64,000 nucleotides of DNA from Phycisphaerales bacterium (GTDB lineage: Bacteria > Planctomycetota > Phycisphaerae > Phycisphaerales > UBA1924): positions 62,001 through 126,000 of the forward strand of contig JAJDDI010000068.1 in the NCBI GenBank assembly GCA_029260375.1, read 5' to 3'. The notes beneath the pieces were generated by a model. It was not told where the DNA came from and ran no database searches. It saw only the letters and a program-made list of their open reading frames with translations. Numbering within the stretch: position 1 is the first letter of the stretch; each line of letters opens with the position of its first letter. The position numbers and the translations under genes are program-made. This document shows positions 44,049-53,387 of the stretch, piece after piece.

Positions 44049-44900
44049 TTACGGGCAGCCGGCGCCGAACGCGCTGAGGAACGAGAGCACGTCGCTGAAG
44101 TCCCAGACGCCGAACGGGGCGGCCAGGTCAGCGGACGCGTCTTCACCACCGAACGCGGTCAGGAACGCGAGCACGTCAGAGAAGTCGAGCACGTTGAACG
44201 GCTCGGCCAGGTCGGCCTCGTTGCAGCCGCCCAGCTCGCCCTGGATCAGGCACAGGTCGTCCCAGTAGATTGTCCCCTCAGCGTCCATCCCCGAAGCGGG
44301 ATCCCAGAAGCGGAAGGGGAGAATCGAGACGCTCGTCGCGTAGGGCGGGAAGTCGCCGACCGCCAGCATCTGCTCATCCGTAAACGTTTCCTCGAACCTG
44401 ACCCACTCCCCCGCCGTCGCGCTCTGCGGCACGGCAAACTCGACGGAGGTGTAGATCGAGAAGTTCGGTGGTTCGCGCCGGAACTCGAGCTTGATGCCCA
44501 CGATCGCGTCGTTGGCCAGCGCCTCGCCCTCGGGGACGAGGTAGTACCCGATGATGTGAACGTCGCCGCCGAGGTACTCGTAGTCCGGGTCGTACAGGTC
44601 GCTGCCATCGGGCAGGAAGAAGTTGGTCGTGAGCCCCTGGAACGCCTCGCCCGCGCCCGAGGCGGGCCCGATCTTGATCGACTTGGAGCCGGTTCGCACA
44701 AACCCGTCCGGGTCGCTGCTGTCCACCCAGTCACCGGAGTCCACGTTGACCCCCTGCCATCCCAAGGGCAGGCCAGACAGCCCCGCCTCTTCAAAGCCGG
44801 GGTTGGTGATGAGGTTGGTGTCGTCGTTCGCGAGGCACTGGCCCGCGAGGGCGCCGAGAACGGCCCCCGTGAGTGCGATCGATCTTGCTCTCGTGCGCAT
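44049..44900 (-). CDS. Secreted carbohydrate-binding-like protein with two GC-type dockerin motifs
   Basis: A 283-residue protein. The signal peptide (IALTGAVLGALAGQCLA) is followed by a jelly-roll domain that opens with NLITNPGFEEAGLSGLPLGW, the typical start of CBM4/9-like and DUF642-like carbohydrate-binding modules. Two C-terminal copies of LDFSDVLAFLTAF / WDFSDVLSFLSAF follow and the protein ends in GAGCP. The ATG at 44900 has GGAG 8 bases upstream. A perfect LacI-type palindrome lies at the promoter, so it belongs to the same regulon as the hydrolase and phosphorylase. It may hold glucan at the cell surface; this is inference. Confidence 0.82.
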   Translation of the reverse strand: MRTRARSIALTGAVLGALAGQCLANDDTNLITNPGFEEAGLSGLPLGWQGVNVDSGDWVDSSDPDGFVRTGSKSIKIGPASGAGEAFQGLTTNFFLPDGSDLYDPDYEYLGGDVHIIGYYLVPEGEALANDAIVGIKLEFRREPPNFSIYTSVEFAVPQSATAGEWVRFEETFTDEQMLAVGDFPPYATSVSILPFRFWDPASGMDAEGTIYWDDLCLIQGELGGCNEADLAEPFNVLDFSDVLAFLTAFGGEDASADLAAPFGVWDFSDVLSFLSAFGAGCP

Positions 44901-44967
44901 CTTCGGATCTCCTTCCAATACTGATGGCGTGCGTGATCTCCAACGACTCCGGCCGCCGCCACGCACC

Positions 44968-44996
44968 AATGTAAAGCTTTACATCCGCGTTTACAA
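44968..44996 (-). promoter_or_regulatory. Promoter of the carbohydrate-binding-like gene
   Basis: Leftward TTGTAA (44991-44996), a 17-base spacer and TACATT (44968-44973). The operator at 44969-44984 fills the spacer and -10 element. Confidence 0.5.
44969..44984. promoter_or_regulatory. LacI-type operator, perfect palindrome
   Basis: ATGTAAAGCTTTACAT is a perfect 16-base palindrome of the same kind as the site at 37757, 69 bases upstream of the dockerin-type gene start. Confidence 0.75.
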
Positions 44997-45180
44997 GGGC
45001 CTGCTCGCATTCTTTTGGCCCCCGTACACAACCCGCCCAGATGGCGTGTTGCTCAAATCTCATGGTTCCGGACCCGCCTGCGCTACCGGGAGTTTCCGTG
45101 GGGCAGGTCGTGCGACGCTCTCTGCCTGGCGCCGGGTTATCACACGCCACGGGCGCCCAGTTACTGGCGACTCAGCGAGG

Positions 45181-45240
45181 TGCGGCCGGCGCCGAACGCG
45201 CTCAGAAACGCGATCACGCCCGTGGAGCCGTGGCTCACCG
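45181..45240 (-). pseudogene. Remnant of a GC-type dockerin tail
   Basis: Leftward, one frame reads TGVIAFLSAFGAG, almost the same as the tails of intact genes (DFSDVLSFLSAFGAGCP at 44049), but the preceding residues and the final Cys-Pro are lost. The 430 bases between the operator at 44969 and the lipoprotein gene at 45429 hold no other gene that I can support; this is probably what is left of a duplicate secreted gene. Confidence 0.45.
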
Positions 45241-45428
45241 TCGGAGCGCCTCCGTGTCGTGCTGCCCGATTGTCCCGGTCGGTTCGAACGAGCCGCCCGC
45301 GGACGCTGCCCGTCCCGGGTCACCGTGGACCAGTCAGCTTCGCACGGCGGCGCTGCGGCGGTCGATCCAAGAAAGCCGAGCGCAAGGGCGGCCATTCCTG
45401 AGCCACTCTGGTAAAGACTGACGCCCAG

Positions 45429-45686
45429 CTAGTCGGCGTTTGCGGAGGCGTAGTGGAATGGCGGCCGTGGACCCTCAAGGGTGGGGGTGTCGTAGCCTCG
45501 GACGAGCATGATGTTGAAGGCGAGAGCGTCCCCCGCGACGAGTGACGGGCCGTATGTGTCCGCGGGATAGGCGGCGCGGCCAGCGTCGGCGAGGCCGGCA
45601 GTCGGGCTGGTCTGGTATGCGCTGGCGCACCCGGTCAGGACGAGGGGGGCGGCAGCGAGTACGAACCCGGTGTGGCGGCGTCGCAT
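45429..45686 (-). CDS. Small lipoprotein
   Basis: An 85-residue protein with a lipoprotein signal (GFVLAAAPLVLTGC, Cys about residue 19) and a short Ala/Gly/Tyr-rich mature part (ASAYQTSPTAGLADAG, DTPTLEGPRPPFHYA). GGAGGAG is 6-8 bases before the ATG at 45686. It has no recognisable domain. It is divergent from the tpsB-like gene. Confidence 0.65.
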   Translation of the reverse strand: MRRRHTGFVLAAAPLVLTGCASAYQTSPTAGLADAGRAAYPADTYGPSLVAGDALAFNIMLVRGYDTPTLEGPRPPFHYASANAD

Positions 45687-45910
45687 GAGTGAACTCCTCC
45701 AGGGGACAGACGTGGGCGACATCGGGTTTCCCCGGTGGTCGCTGGAGGTGACTTCGGCGCCTTCTGCGCCATCCGGGTCCGGGGAAGGGGATTTCGCGGG
45801 TCGTCTGGTTCCGAGAAGCGTGAACTGTGATCCAGCCGTGCTATCCTCACCAGCACGGGGGAGTTGTGGCGACGCCCGTGTCGGGCGATCGTGCCGGGCA
45901 CGGAGGGCGC

Positions 45911-47863
45911 ATGGGTACCAGCATCCGTTCAGTGACGATTACAACGGCTCTGACGGTTTGCGCGCTCGCCCCGCGATTGGCGATCGCGAGGGTCGGGAGC
46001 GTCGCTCCGCCGAACGAGGTCGGGGCGGCGGCGCGCGAGGTAGACGTCGAGCCAACACCCGAGCGTGATGGCCTGGCGTACCCGGTGAGTGACTTCGTGT
46101 TCGAGTACGCGCTGTCGCACCCGGATCTTCCACTCGCAGAGGTGTACGAGCGGATCGAGGTACCTCTGGTGCTGACGAGTGAGGGGTACATCGGCCCGAT
46201 TGACGGTGTGCCAGCCGTAACCGTGCGGCTGGGCGAACTCGACGGATCCCAAGCGAAGGTGTTCTACGGCAGTGCGATCGCAGCGATCACCCGAGCGGTG
46301 CGGGACTACCTTGAGGTCGAGCACGGGCTGATCGGACAGCTCGTGACGCCAATGGCGACGGAGATCAACTTCGAGGCAGACCGGAGCGACCTACGCCCCC
46401 CGGGCGACACACGCCTCACGATCCAGATCTGGCGGGCGGCCATCGGGGAGGTGCGGACGCTCGGCTTCGGGCGCCGCCTCGGGCTCGAGAACATGGACGC
46501 CGATTCGGAGAACCGGATCAATCACCCGAAGCACAAGCTCGTGCTGGAGCGTTCCCCGGTGCACGAGGGAGACCTGCTCAACCGGAAGCTGATCGATCGG
46601 CGCGTGCAGTTTCTGAACCGACGCCCGAGCCGTCGAGTGGACGTGGGGATCGGCCCGACGGGGCAGGCGGGCGAGGTTGTGCTCGACTACATGATCACCG
46701 AGCCCAAGCCCTGGCTGGTGTACGGACAGGTGTCGAATACGGGCACCCAATCGACGGACGAATGGGTGTACCGCCTCGGGCTGATTCACAACCAACTGAC
46801 CGGGCGCGACGACGTCCTGCAGTTCGACTACACGACCGCCGGTTTCACGGATTCCCATTCCCTCTTCGCCAGCTACGAACGCCCGTTCGAGGGCAATGAG
46901 CGGGTGCGCTGGAAGGTGTACGGGGGCTGGAACGAGTACACCGCGTCCGACGTGGGTTTCGTGGGCTTCGACTTCAAGGGCGAGGGCTACCAGGCCGGGG
47001 GCGAAGTCGCGTGGAACGTCTGGCAGGACGGGCCAGCGTTCCTGGATCTGGTCGGCGGCGCCCGGTATCAGCACGTGAGCGTCAATAATGAACTCGCGTT
47101 CACGATGGGGAGCAGCGGATTCCTGCTTCCCTACGTCGGTGTGCGGGCCGAGCGGGTCACGCCGATCCACAGCCTGCTGGCCGAACTGATGCTCGAGACC
47201 AATATCTCGGGCGTGAGCGATGAGGACGACCTTGTGACGCTCGGGCGGACCGGTGTCACCGACGACTTCTCGGTGCTGCGCGGGCAGCTGAGCTACTCGT
47301 TCTTTCTCGAGCCGCTGCTCAACCCCGCGGGCTTCGAGGGGCGCAAGAGCCGCGATCAGATGACCCTGGCGCACGAGGTGTGGCTCAGCGCACGGGGACA
47401 GATTTCTTTCGGCGATCGCGTCGTGCCCAACTTCCAGCAGACCGCCGGCGGCTTCTACACCGTCCGCGGGTACGACGAGTCGCTGGCGGTGGGCGACGAC
47501 GTGATCATCGCGACCGCCGAGTACCGCTTCCACCTGGGCAAGGCGCTCCCGGAGGGGGCGGAGCTGGACTCGCTGTTCGGGCGTCCGTTCCGGTCCCGCC
47601 GCTCCCAGCCCTACGGCTCGGCCGACTGGGACGTGATCCTCCGGGCCTTCATCGACGCCGCCGGGACCCACAACAACAACAAGCCCTCATTCGAGCGCAA
47701 CGAGACCCTGGTGGGCGCTGGCGTCGGTATCGCGGGACGCCTGAAGAACAACCTCAGTGCCCGCGTGGACCTGGGGTGGGCGCTACAAGATGCCGGTCCC
47801 ATGACCAACCGCACGGAAGCGGGCGACCTTCGCGTCCATTTCGTCGCCTCGTTCACCTTCTAG
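45911..47863 (+). CDS. TpsB-type (Omp85 superfamily) outer-membrane transporter
   Basis: A 650-residue protein. The ATG at 45911 with GGAGGG upstream gives a signal peptide (SVTITTALTVCALAPRLAIA). The N-terminal part resembles POTRA-like domains (VTVRLGELDGSQAKVFYGSA). The barrel half has alternating aromatic strands (LFASYERPFEGNERVRWKVY, GWNEYTASDVGFVGFDFKG), the Omp85 motif GGFYTVRGYDES (VRGY at residues 518-521) and a final strand LRVHFVASFTF ending in Phe, the usual BAM recognition end. With the TpsA-like exoprotein directly downstream this is a two-partner (type Vb) secretion pore. The gap to the partner gene is 111 bases. Confidence 0.82.
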   Translation: MGTSIRSVTITTALTVCALAPRLAIARVGSVAPPNEVGAAAREVDVEPTPERDGLAYPVSDFVFEYALSHPDLPLAEVYERIEVPLVLTSEGYIGPIDGVPAVTVRLGELDGSQAKVFYGSAIAAITRAVRDYLEVEHGLIGQLVTPMATEINFEADRSDLRPPGDTRLTIQIWRAAIGEVRTLGFGRRLGLENMDADSENRINHPKHKLVLERSPVHEGDLLNRKLIDRRVQFLNRRPSRRVDVGIGPTGQAGEVVLDYMITEPKPWLVYGQVSNTGTQSTDEWVYRLGLIHNQLTGRDDVLQFDYTTAGFTDSHSLFASYERPFEGNERVRWKVYGGWNEYTASDVGFVGFDFKGEGYQAGGEVAWNVWQDGPAFLDLVGGARYQHVSVNNELAFTMGSSGFLLPYVGVRAERVTPIHSLLAELMLETNISGVSDEDDLVTLGRTGVTDDFSVLRGQLSYSFFLEPLLNPAGFEGRKSRDQMTLAHEVWLSARGQISFGDRVVPNFQQTAGGFYTVRGYDESLAVGDDVIIATAEYRFHLGKALPEGAELDSLFGRPFRSRRSQPYGSADWDVILRAFIDAAGTHNNNKPSFERNETLVGAGVGIAGRLKNNLSARVDLGWALQDAGPMTNRTEAGDLRVHFVASFTF

Positions 47864-47974
47864 AGCCGCCCTGTTCTGGATCAGAACTGGGGCGGGAGCC
47901 CCCGCGTATCGAGTTGTGACGCCGCGGGCCGATCGGGGCCCGAGAACGCTTCCCATCTGTACGGAGCCGAAGAA

Positions 47975-50900
47975 ATGAAGACTCGAACCGACGGCGTGAT
48001 GAGACGGTCGCTGCAGTGCTTCCTAGTGGCCGGGATCTGCGCTTCGCTGGCCTCCGCGGGACCCGAGGGCGCCGAGATCGTCAACGGGACCGCGACGTTT
48101 GTGCACAACGGCGTCCTCACCCGCATCTGGGTCTCCGACGGGGCGATCATCAACTACGCCAGCTTCAACATCGCCACGGGCGAGACCGTTCGCTTTATCC
48201 AGCCCGGCGCGAACGCCAGAGTCCTCAACCGAATCCTCGGCGCCGAGCCCACCCGGATCGATGGCAACCTGATCTCCAACGGCCAGGTTTACATGGTCAA
48301 CCCCGCGGGCGTGGTCTTCGGCCAGGGAGCGGTGGTCAACGTTGGCGCCCTTTACGCCGCCGCCGCGAACATCTCCGATCAGGACTTCGTCGCCGGCAAC
48401 AACCACTTCACCGGCGCCAGCGGGAGTGTCGTCAATCACGGCTACATCTCCAGCGACTTCGTCGCGCTCATCGGCGGACGCGTCGCCAACCACGGCCAGA
48501 TCAAAGTCGGCGACGGCGCGGTTGTCATGGCCGCGGGCGAGGACATCCTCATCGGCGAACGCTTCGGATCCCTCTACGTCCGCGTCGAGGGCGCCCCGGA
48601 CCGTGTTCCGGGCTCCACGCTCGGGTCCAGCGGCGACGCGGGTCTGGACATGGCGGCCGGTGATGTTTTCTCACTCGCCGCGTGGAACACCGGGACCATC
48701 CAGGCCGGCACGACCCACGTCGAGGCGAGCCACGGCAGGACCGTCGTCTCGGGCGTCATCGACGCCGCGGACCGCGGCGACGGCATCGGGATCGGTGGCG
48801 ATGTCCGCCTCCTAGGCCAGACGGTCGAACTCCGCGGCGCCACCATCGACGCCTCGGGCAAGTACGGCGGGGGCAACATCTGGGTCGGCGGCGATCTCTC
48901 AGGCTCGGGCGACATGCGCCGCGCCCGGTGGACCCTCATCGACGCCAACTCCTCCCTCTCCGTGGACGCCCGCAACCACGGGCATGGCGGGCGGGCGATC
49001 ATCTGGTCCGACCGCGGCACGGTTGTCGATGGCCAGATCTACGCCCGCGGCGGGAGGCACTGGGGCGACGGCGGGTTCGTCGAGACCTCCAGTCTCGGCG
49101 GCCTTCACCTCTCAAATCCCGTGAACGCGTCCGCGACCAACGGCAAGGGCGGGCACTGGCTCATCGACCCCACCGGCATCCTGATCTTCCCCGGCTCGGG
49201 CGGGTCGCTGACCGTCGGCGGCGGGTTTGTCCAGGCCGCGGGCGCTGTGACCTCGGCCTCCATCGGTGACGCCGTGATCAACGCCGTCCTCAACATGGGG
49301 ATGGACCTCACCATCACCACCGACAACCCCGCGGCCAGCGTCAACGGCAACATCGAGCTCCAGTTCGGCGCCAACATCATCAAGTCGATGGGCGGCGACG
49401 CGACGCTGACGCTGCGAGCGGCGGACAACATCGTCCTGTACGGGGATGTCCTGAGCTCTTCGGGCGTTCTCAATCTGAATCTCATCTCAGGCGACCCTGC
49501 TCAGGCGGGTCAGCTCGGGCACACGCCTGTCGGCCTGACGGCGATGACCGGGAGCATCGACCTAAACGGCGGGGCGCTCTCGGTTGCGGCGGACTGGGTA
49601 TATGTGGCGCCGCAGAACTTCCTCGGCGCCCCAGTCGAGATCCACGCCCAGACGATCGACTTCCTCGCACGCAACGCCGGGAATATCCTCGTGCAGGGCG
49701 ACCTGTTCTTCGACGGGCAGCTCGCCGGGACCGAGTTTGGCGTCCGCATGATCGGCGGCGCCATCGACATCCACTCGCTCCTGCAATCCGGGGCAGGCTC
49801 GCAGAGCGGGGCGCAGTTCCAGAACTCGGGACGCCTGTCGCTGTTCCCCACCGCCGACCTGCGGCTCACGGGTCCCTTCGAGCAGATCGGCTCGGACGTC
49901 TGGCTCGGCGCCGACATCTCGACTACGCAGGACTCGATCCTCTTTGACGGTGATATCACCCTGCTCGACAGCGTACTCCTGGACACGGGCGACGCGCTGG
50001 CCACCGGCTCGCAGGTCGTCCGCTTCGGCGGCGCCATCGACAGCGCAACCTCGGGCATGTTTGCCGGACCTCACAGTCTGAGCGTGGACGCCGGCGGCGG
50101 AACGCTCCTGCTCATGGGCGACGTCGGCTCCCTTGGTCAACTCGCCCAGATCACCCTGCGCGGACGCGAGACGACCATTCAGAGTGTCTACACGACCGGA
50201 CAGCAGACCTACACCGCCGATACGCTCCGGATGCAGGGCGCCGAGCTGATCAGCTCGCTCGCCGGGCGTATCCGGGTTCTGGACGAGTCGTTGCCGGCAT
50301 CGAGCTTCGTCGGCAACACAATCCTCGAGAACGACGTGCTCGTGCGCACCGCCGGCGCCGCCGGGGATAACGTTGTCTTCCGCGGCACGGTCGACTCGAT
50401 GACCCCGGGCGGGCACACGCTCGCGGTTGACGCCGGGGCGGGCGGGCTCGTCACGTTCGTCGGCTCGGTCGGCGCGGGCGGTCCCGGTCATACCCTCGAT
50501 ACCCTCCGAACCACAGCCCTGGAGACCCGCTTCTGGGGTCCCGACGTCATGACGCTCAACGGCATGACCTTCCACAGCCCCGTTGAAATCGCTGGGGCAA
50601 GCACAACCTTCGACACCGGCCTCGGGACCGGCTTCTTCAACGGGCACGTGTACTCCCGAGAGGGCGTCTTCGCCGATATCGCCTTCGCCTATATGGGCGA
50701 CGCGTCGATTGGCCTGGGGACGGCGCGGGCCCCGTTCGTGTTTGCCGGCAACCTCGGCGACGTTGGAACCGGCGCCTTCAACCGAGCGTTCAACTCGATC
50801 ACCCTCGGTGGTGACCTGACCGACCCCGCCGCGTCCGCGTCCTTCGTCTTCGCCAACGCCGACCTGCTGCCCAACGGTCTGATCGACGCAGGCTCGCTCG

Positions 50901-52063
50901 ACACGACCACCACGCACCGCCTGGTCACGCGCGGCGAGGGGCTGTTCACGGGCCTCGGGCAGAAGATCACCGCCTTCGGCAATCTCGAGATGCTCGCCAC
51001 CGGCCCCGCCGACGGGACGCGGGCAACCCTCCAGTTCGGTGACGTCAACGTGCTGGGCGACTTCAGCGCGACGGCGACCGATCCGGACGGCTCCCGCATC
51101 GTCTTCCGCGTGCGTGATGCGGGCGAGATCGAGAGTTCGCTGACCGAGCAGCTGCGCCTGATGGGGCTGCCCGCCGACCTGCTCGCCGATCAGGGCATGG
51201 AAGTAATCGCCGGCGGCGAGATCCACCTCTCGGCGGATCGGTTCGAGGTCTTGCAGCCATTCCCGGGCGCCGGTTACCAGCTTGCCTTCGCGAGCGACTC
51301 GGGCACAACGGTTGCAACCGGCGACCAGGTGATCCAGTTTCCGGGGACCGTGAACGTAGACCTGTTCCGTTCGGCGCTCAACACCGGTCAGCTCTACCCC
51401 TACGACCTGACATTCGCGTCCACCCCCCCCGGCGGTCCGGACCTGGGACTCGCGTTCATCGACGAGGCGCAGTTCGAGCCGGGCTACACGGACCGGTACC
51501 TGGCCGAGCGCGAGGTGCTTCAGGAGTTGAGATTGTCGCCGCGTGATGTGAGCGTGGGCGAGAATCTGAACGGCGTGCGGACGGGCCGCAAGCTGATCTC
51601 GGACTACCCGTCTCGGACGCAGCCCGACCCTGACCGAGGGGATTACGCGGTTGCAATTGAGAGAGTGAGCCGCCCGGCGATCGCGCGCCTGACCGCGGCG
51701 TACATCGCAGTGTTCGGCGAGCGGATCGCCGACGAAGGTCCGGCATCACCCCGTGCGAACGACGAAAGGATCGCGCGGGTCCTGGGCGGCGCGTGGGATC
51801 GTTTCGAGCAGTCCAGCGCCGAGCCCACCGAGTTCCACGCGTGGCTCGAGGAGCGAGCAATGAGTGACGACGAGGCATCGCAGGCGTTGGTGGCACTCAC
51901 TTCCCTGCGCGACGTGCTGGCACGGCTTGATCAAGTTGAACTGACGAGGTTCGAGCGCCGGATGGCCGCGGAACGGGTGCTGGAGCGCGTACGATCGGGG
52001 AAAGTCGGGAGTGAGGAGTTCCGCGAAGCGGTGGGAGGGGAAAGGGTCGTCGCGGCGCGCTGA
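47975..52063 (+). CDS. TpsA-type exoprotein with filamentous-haemagglutinin N-terminal domain
   Basis: A 1362-residue exported protein. After a signal peptide (CFLVAGICASLASAG) the TPS secretion domain spans about residues 30-280, with INYASFNIATGETVRFIQPG and MVNPAGVVFGQGA (the NPxG-x-x-FG signature, residues 109-116), followed by VALIGGRVANHGQIKVGDGA. The rest is a long beta-helix-like region rich in Gly, Asp, Thr and Leu, ending in an alpha-helical acidic/basic C-terminal 130 residues that I cannot assign. GGAG precedes the ATG at 47975. It should be exported by the upstream TpsB-like barrel and displayed or released as an adhesin. No dockerin-type tail is present. Confidence 0.85.
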   Translation: MKTRTDGVMRRSLQCFLVAGICASLASAGPEGAEIVNGTATFVHNGVLTRIWVSDGAIINYASFNIATGETVRFIQPGANARVLNRILGAEPTRIDGNLISNGQVYMVNPAGVVFGQGAVVNVGALYAAAANISDQDFVAGNNHFTGASGSVVNHGYISSDFVALIGGRVANHGQIKVGDGAVVMAAGEDILIGERFGSLYVRVEGAPDRVPGSTLGSSGDAGLDMAAGDVFSLAAWNTGTIQAGTTHVEASHGRTVVSGVIDAADRGDGIGIGGDVRLLGQTVELRGATIDASGKYGGGNIWVGGDLSGSGDMRRARWTLIDANSSLSVDARNHGHGGRAIIWSDRGTVVDGQIYARGGRHWGDGGFVETSSLGGLHLSNPVNASATNGKGGHWLIDPTGILIFPGSGGSLTVGGGFVQAAGAVTSASIGDAVINAVLNMGMDLTITTDNPAASVNGNIELQFGANIIKSMGGDATLTLRAADNIVLYGDVLSSSGVLNLNLISGDPAQAGQLGHTPVGLTAMTGSIDLNGGALSVAADWVYVAPQNFLGAPVEIHAQTIDFLARNAGNILVQGDLFFDGQLAGTEFGVRMIGGAIDIHSLLQSGAGSQSGAQFQNSGRLSLFPTADLRLTGPFEQIGSDVWLGADISTTQDSILFDGDITLLDSVLLDTGDALATGSQVVRFGGAIDSATSGMFAGPHSLSVDAGGGTLLLMGDVGSLGQLAQITLRGRETTIQSVYTTGQQTYTADTLRMQGAELISSLAGRIRVLDESLPASSFVGNTILENDVLVRTAGAAGDNVVFRGTVDSMTPGGHTLAVDAGAGGLVTFVGSVGAGGPGHTLDTLRTTALETRFWGPDVMTLNGMTFHSPVEIAGASTTFDTGLGTGFFNGHVYSREGVFADIAFAYMGDASIGLGTARAPFVFAGNLGDVGTGAFNRAFNSITLGGDLTDPAASASFVFANADLLPNGLIDAGSLDTTTTHRLVTRGEGLFTGLGQKITAFGNLEMLATGPADGTRATLQFGDVNVLGDFSATATDPDGSRIVFRVRDAGEIESSLTEQLRLMGLPADLLADQGMEVIAGGEIHLSADRFEVLQPFPGAGYQLAFASDSGTTVATGDQVIQFPGTVNVDLFRSALNTGQLYPYDLTFASTPPGGPDLGLAFIDEAQFEPGYTDRYLAEREVLQELRLSPRDVSVGENLNGVRTGRKLISDYPSRTQPDPDRGDYAVAIERVSRPAIARLTAAYIAVFGERIADEGPASPRANDERIARVLGGAWDRFEQSSAEPTEFHAWLEERAMSDDEASQALVALTSLRDVLARLDQVELTRFERRMAAERVLERVRSGKVGSEEFREAVGGERVVAAR

Positions 52064-52334
52064 GAGGTTTGATTGACGCACGGGACCCGCCGATGGCCGT
52101 GTTGCAACGGTGATAAAAACCGTCAGGCCTGTGCCGTACGATTTTGGCGTGGCTTCGGCGAAGCTGGCGAGTGTATGCCTGGATAAAGCAGAGCGACGCG
52201 GACCTGGGGGCGTGTGATATTGTGTACGCGTGGCCACTCAGGCTTCAGCCCAGCCGGCGCAACGCCATGACCAGATCCACTACAATCCCCTTGGAGTTAC
52301 TGAGCCGTTTCGGTAGCCTAACACGATTGACAGG
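52064..52334. other. Intergenic region before the next dockerin-type gene
   Basis: A 271-base stretch without a supportable gene. A short inverted repeat ACGGT / ACCGT with a 7-base loop lies near 52107-52123. No clear promoter or operator of the LacI type is seen. Confidence 0.4.
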
Positions 52335-53228
52335 TTGACCCAAACTTCGTTGACGTGCTTCCTTCGACTCGGGGCCATCTGCTGTAACGCCTCGGCGGTC
52401 GATCTGTTCGACGCGACAACGGGCACAACACCCGCAGACCAGGGCTGGCTCTTCCTCGCCAACCCGATCCTGACCCACTCCGTCGCTCAGACCCCGGGCC
52501 CGGTGTTCACCACGCTCGACTCAACCGCCCCCCGATCGGATCAGGGCGGGTACTTCAGCGCCTTCCACCCGGATCTCCCGGCGCCGCTCGACCGGTCCGT
52601 CGGGTTTGCGGTCCGGATCGGGCTCCGCATCAGCGCGGAAGGCCACGACGCGCGAGATGACAACACCGACGGGCTGGATGATCGCGCGGGGTTCAGCCTG
52701 ATCGTGATCTCGAGCGACCTGCTCGGCCTGGAACTCGGTTTCTGGGAGAACGAGATCTGGGCGTACGCGGACGATTCAGCCGCGCCCGGGGACCTATTCA
52801 CCCACGCCGAGGGGATCGCGTTCGACACAACCGCCGGCGTCACGGATTATGCGATCTTCATCCATGGCGCCGCCTACACCCTGCAGGCGAACGGGCAGAC
52901 GATCCTGTGCGGGCCACTCCGCGACTACTCCGCCTTCACCGGCGCGGCAGACGTCTACGAGACGCCGAACTTTGTGTTCTTTGGCGACGACACCGCCTCC
53001 GCCGAGTCCAGGTCGGAGATCGCCTACCTCTCGATCGAGGACGCAGCGAGTCCTTGTCCGGCCGACCTGGCGCCGCCCTGCATGACGCTGGATTTCACGG
53101 ACGTGATCGCCTTCCTCTCCGCGTTCGCCGGGGAGCAACCACAGGCCGACCTCGCCCCCCCGTCCGCCGTCTTTGATTTTTCCGATGTTCTGGCGTTCCT
53201 CACGTCGTTCGACGCCGGGTGCGGGTAG
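52335..53228 (+). CDS. Secreted protein with two GC-type dockerin motifs
   Basis: A 297-residue protein starting at TTG (52335); the frame has an upstream stop at 52314, so the start lies within a few codons. The signal region is SLTCFLRLGAICCNASA. The mature part is a beta-sandwich-like domain (FAVRIGLRISAEGHDARDDN, GFSLIVISSDLLGLELGFWE), like planctomycetal choice-of-anchor modules. Two C-terminal copies (TLDFTDVIAFLSAF, VFDFSDVLAFLTSF) follow and it ends in DAGCG, where other members end GCP. Function unknown. Confidence 0.75.
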   Translation: MTQTSLTCFLRLGAICCNASAVDLFDATTGTTPADQGWLFLANPILTHSVAQTPGPVFTTLDSTAPRSDQGGYFSAFHPDLPAPLDRSVGFAVRIGLRISAEGHDARDDNTDGLDDRAGFSLIVISSDLLGLELGFWENEIWAYADDSAAPGDLFTHAEGIAFDTTAGVTDYAIFIHGAAYTLQANGQTILCGPLRDYSAFTGAADVYETPNFVFFGDDTASAESRSEIAYLSIEDAASPCPADLAPPCMTLDFTDVIAFLSAFAGEQPQADLAPPSAVFDFSDVLAFLTSFDAGCG

Positions 53229-53387
53229 TCCCAGCCGAGGCGGACCACCGCCCCGCAGCGCGATCAAGATCCGCCTCCGAAACGCTCAGCGCGTGCGGGC
53301 CGCTGACGGAGTTACGCCCCACGCGTCGCACGGCTGTTACCATTCACTCGCCAGGATTGGCGTGGCCACGCTGAGAGAAAGGACGCG

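Noticed and set aside
44378-44391. Operator-like CGTAAACGTTTC with AAACGTTT core
   Set aside because: It lies inside the coding sequence of the dockerin-type gene and lacks the outer arms of the other sites; chance or a weak auxiliary site.
42666-44924. 752-codon rightward open frame
   Set aside because: Antisense to the symporter and dockerin-type genes; composition is His/Arg/Asp-rich and shows no domain.
49562-51226. 554-codon leftward open frame
   Set aside because: Antisense to the TpsA-like gene, no signal peptide or motif.
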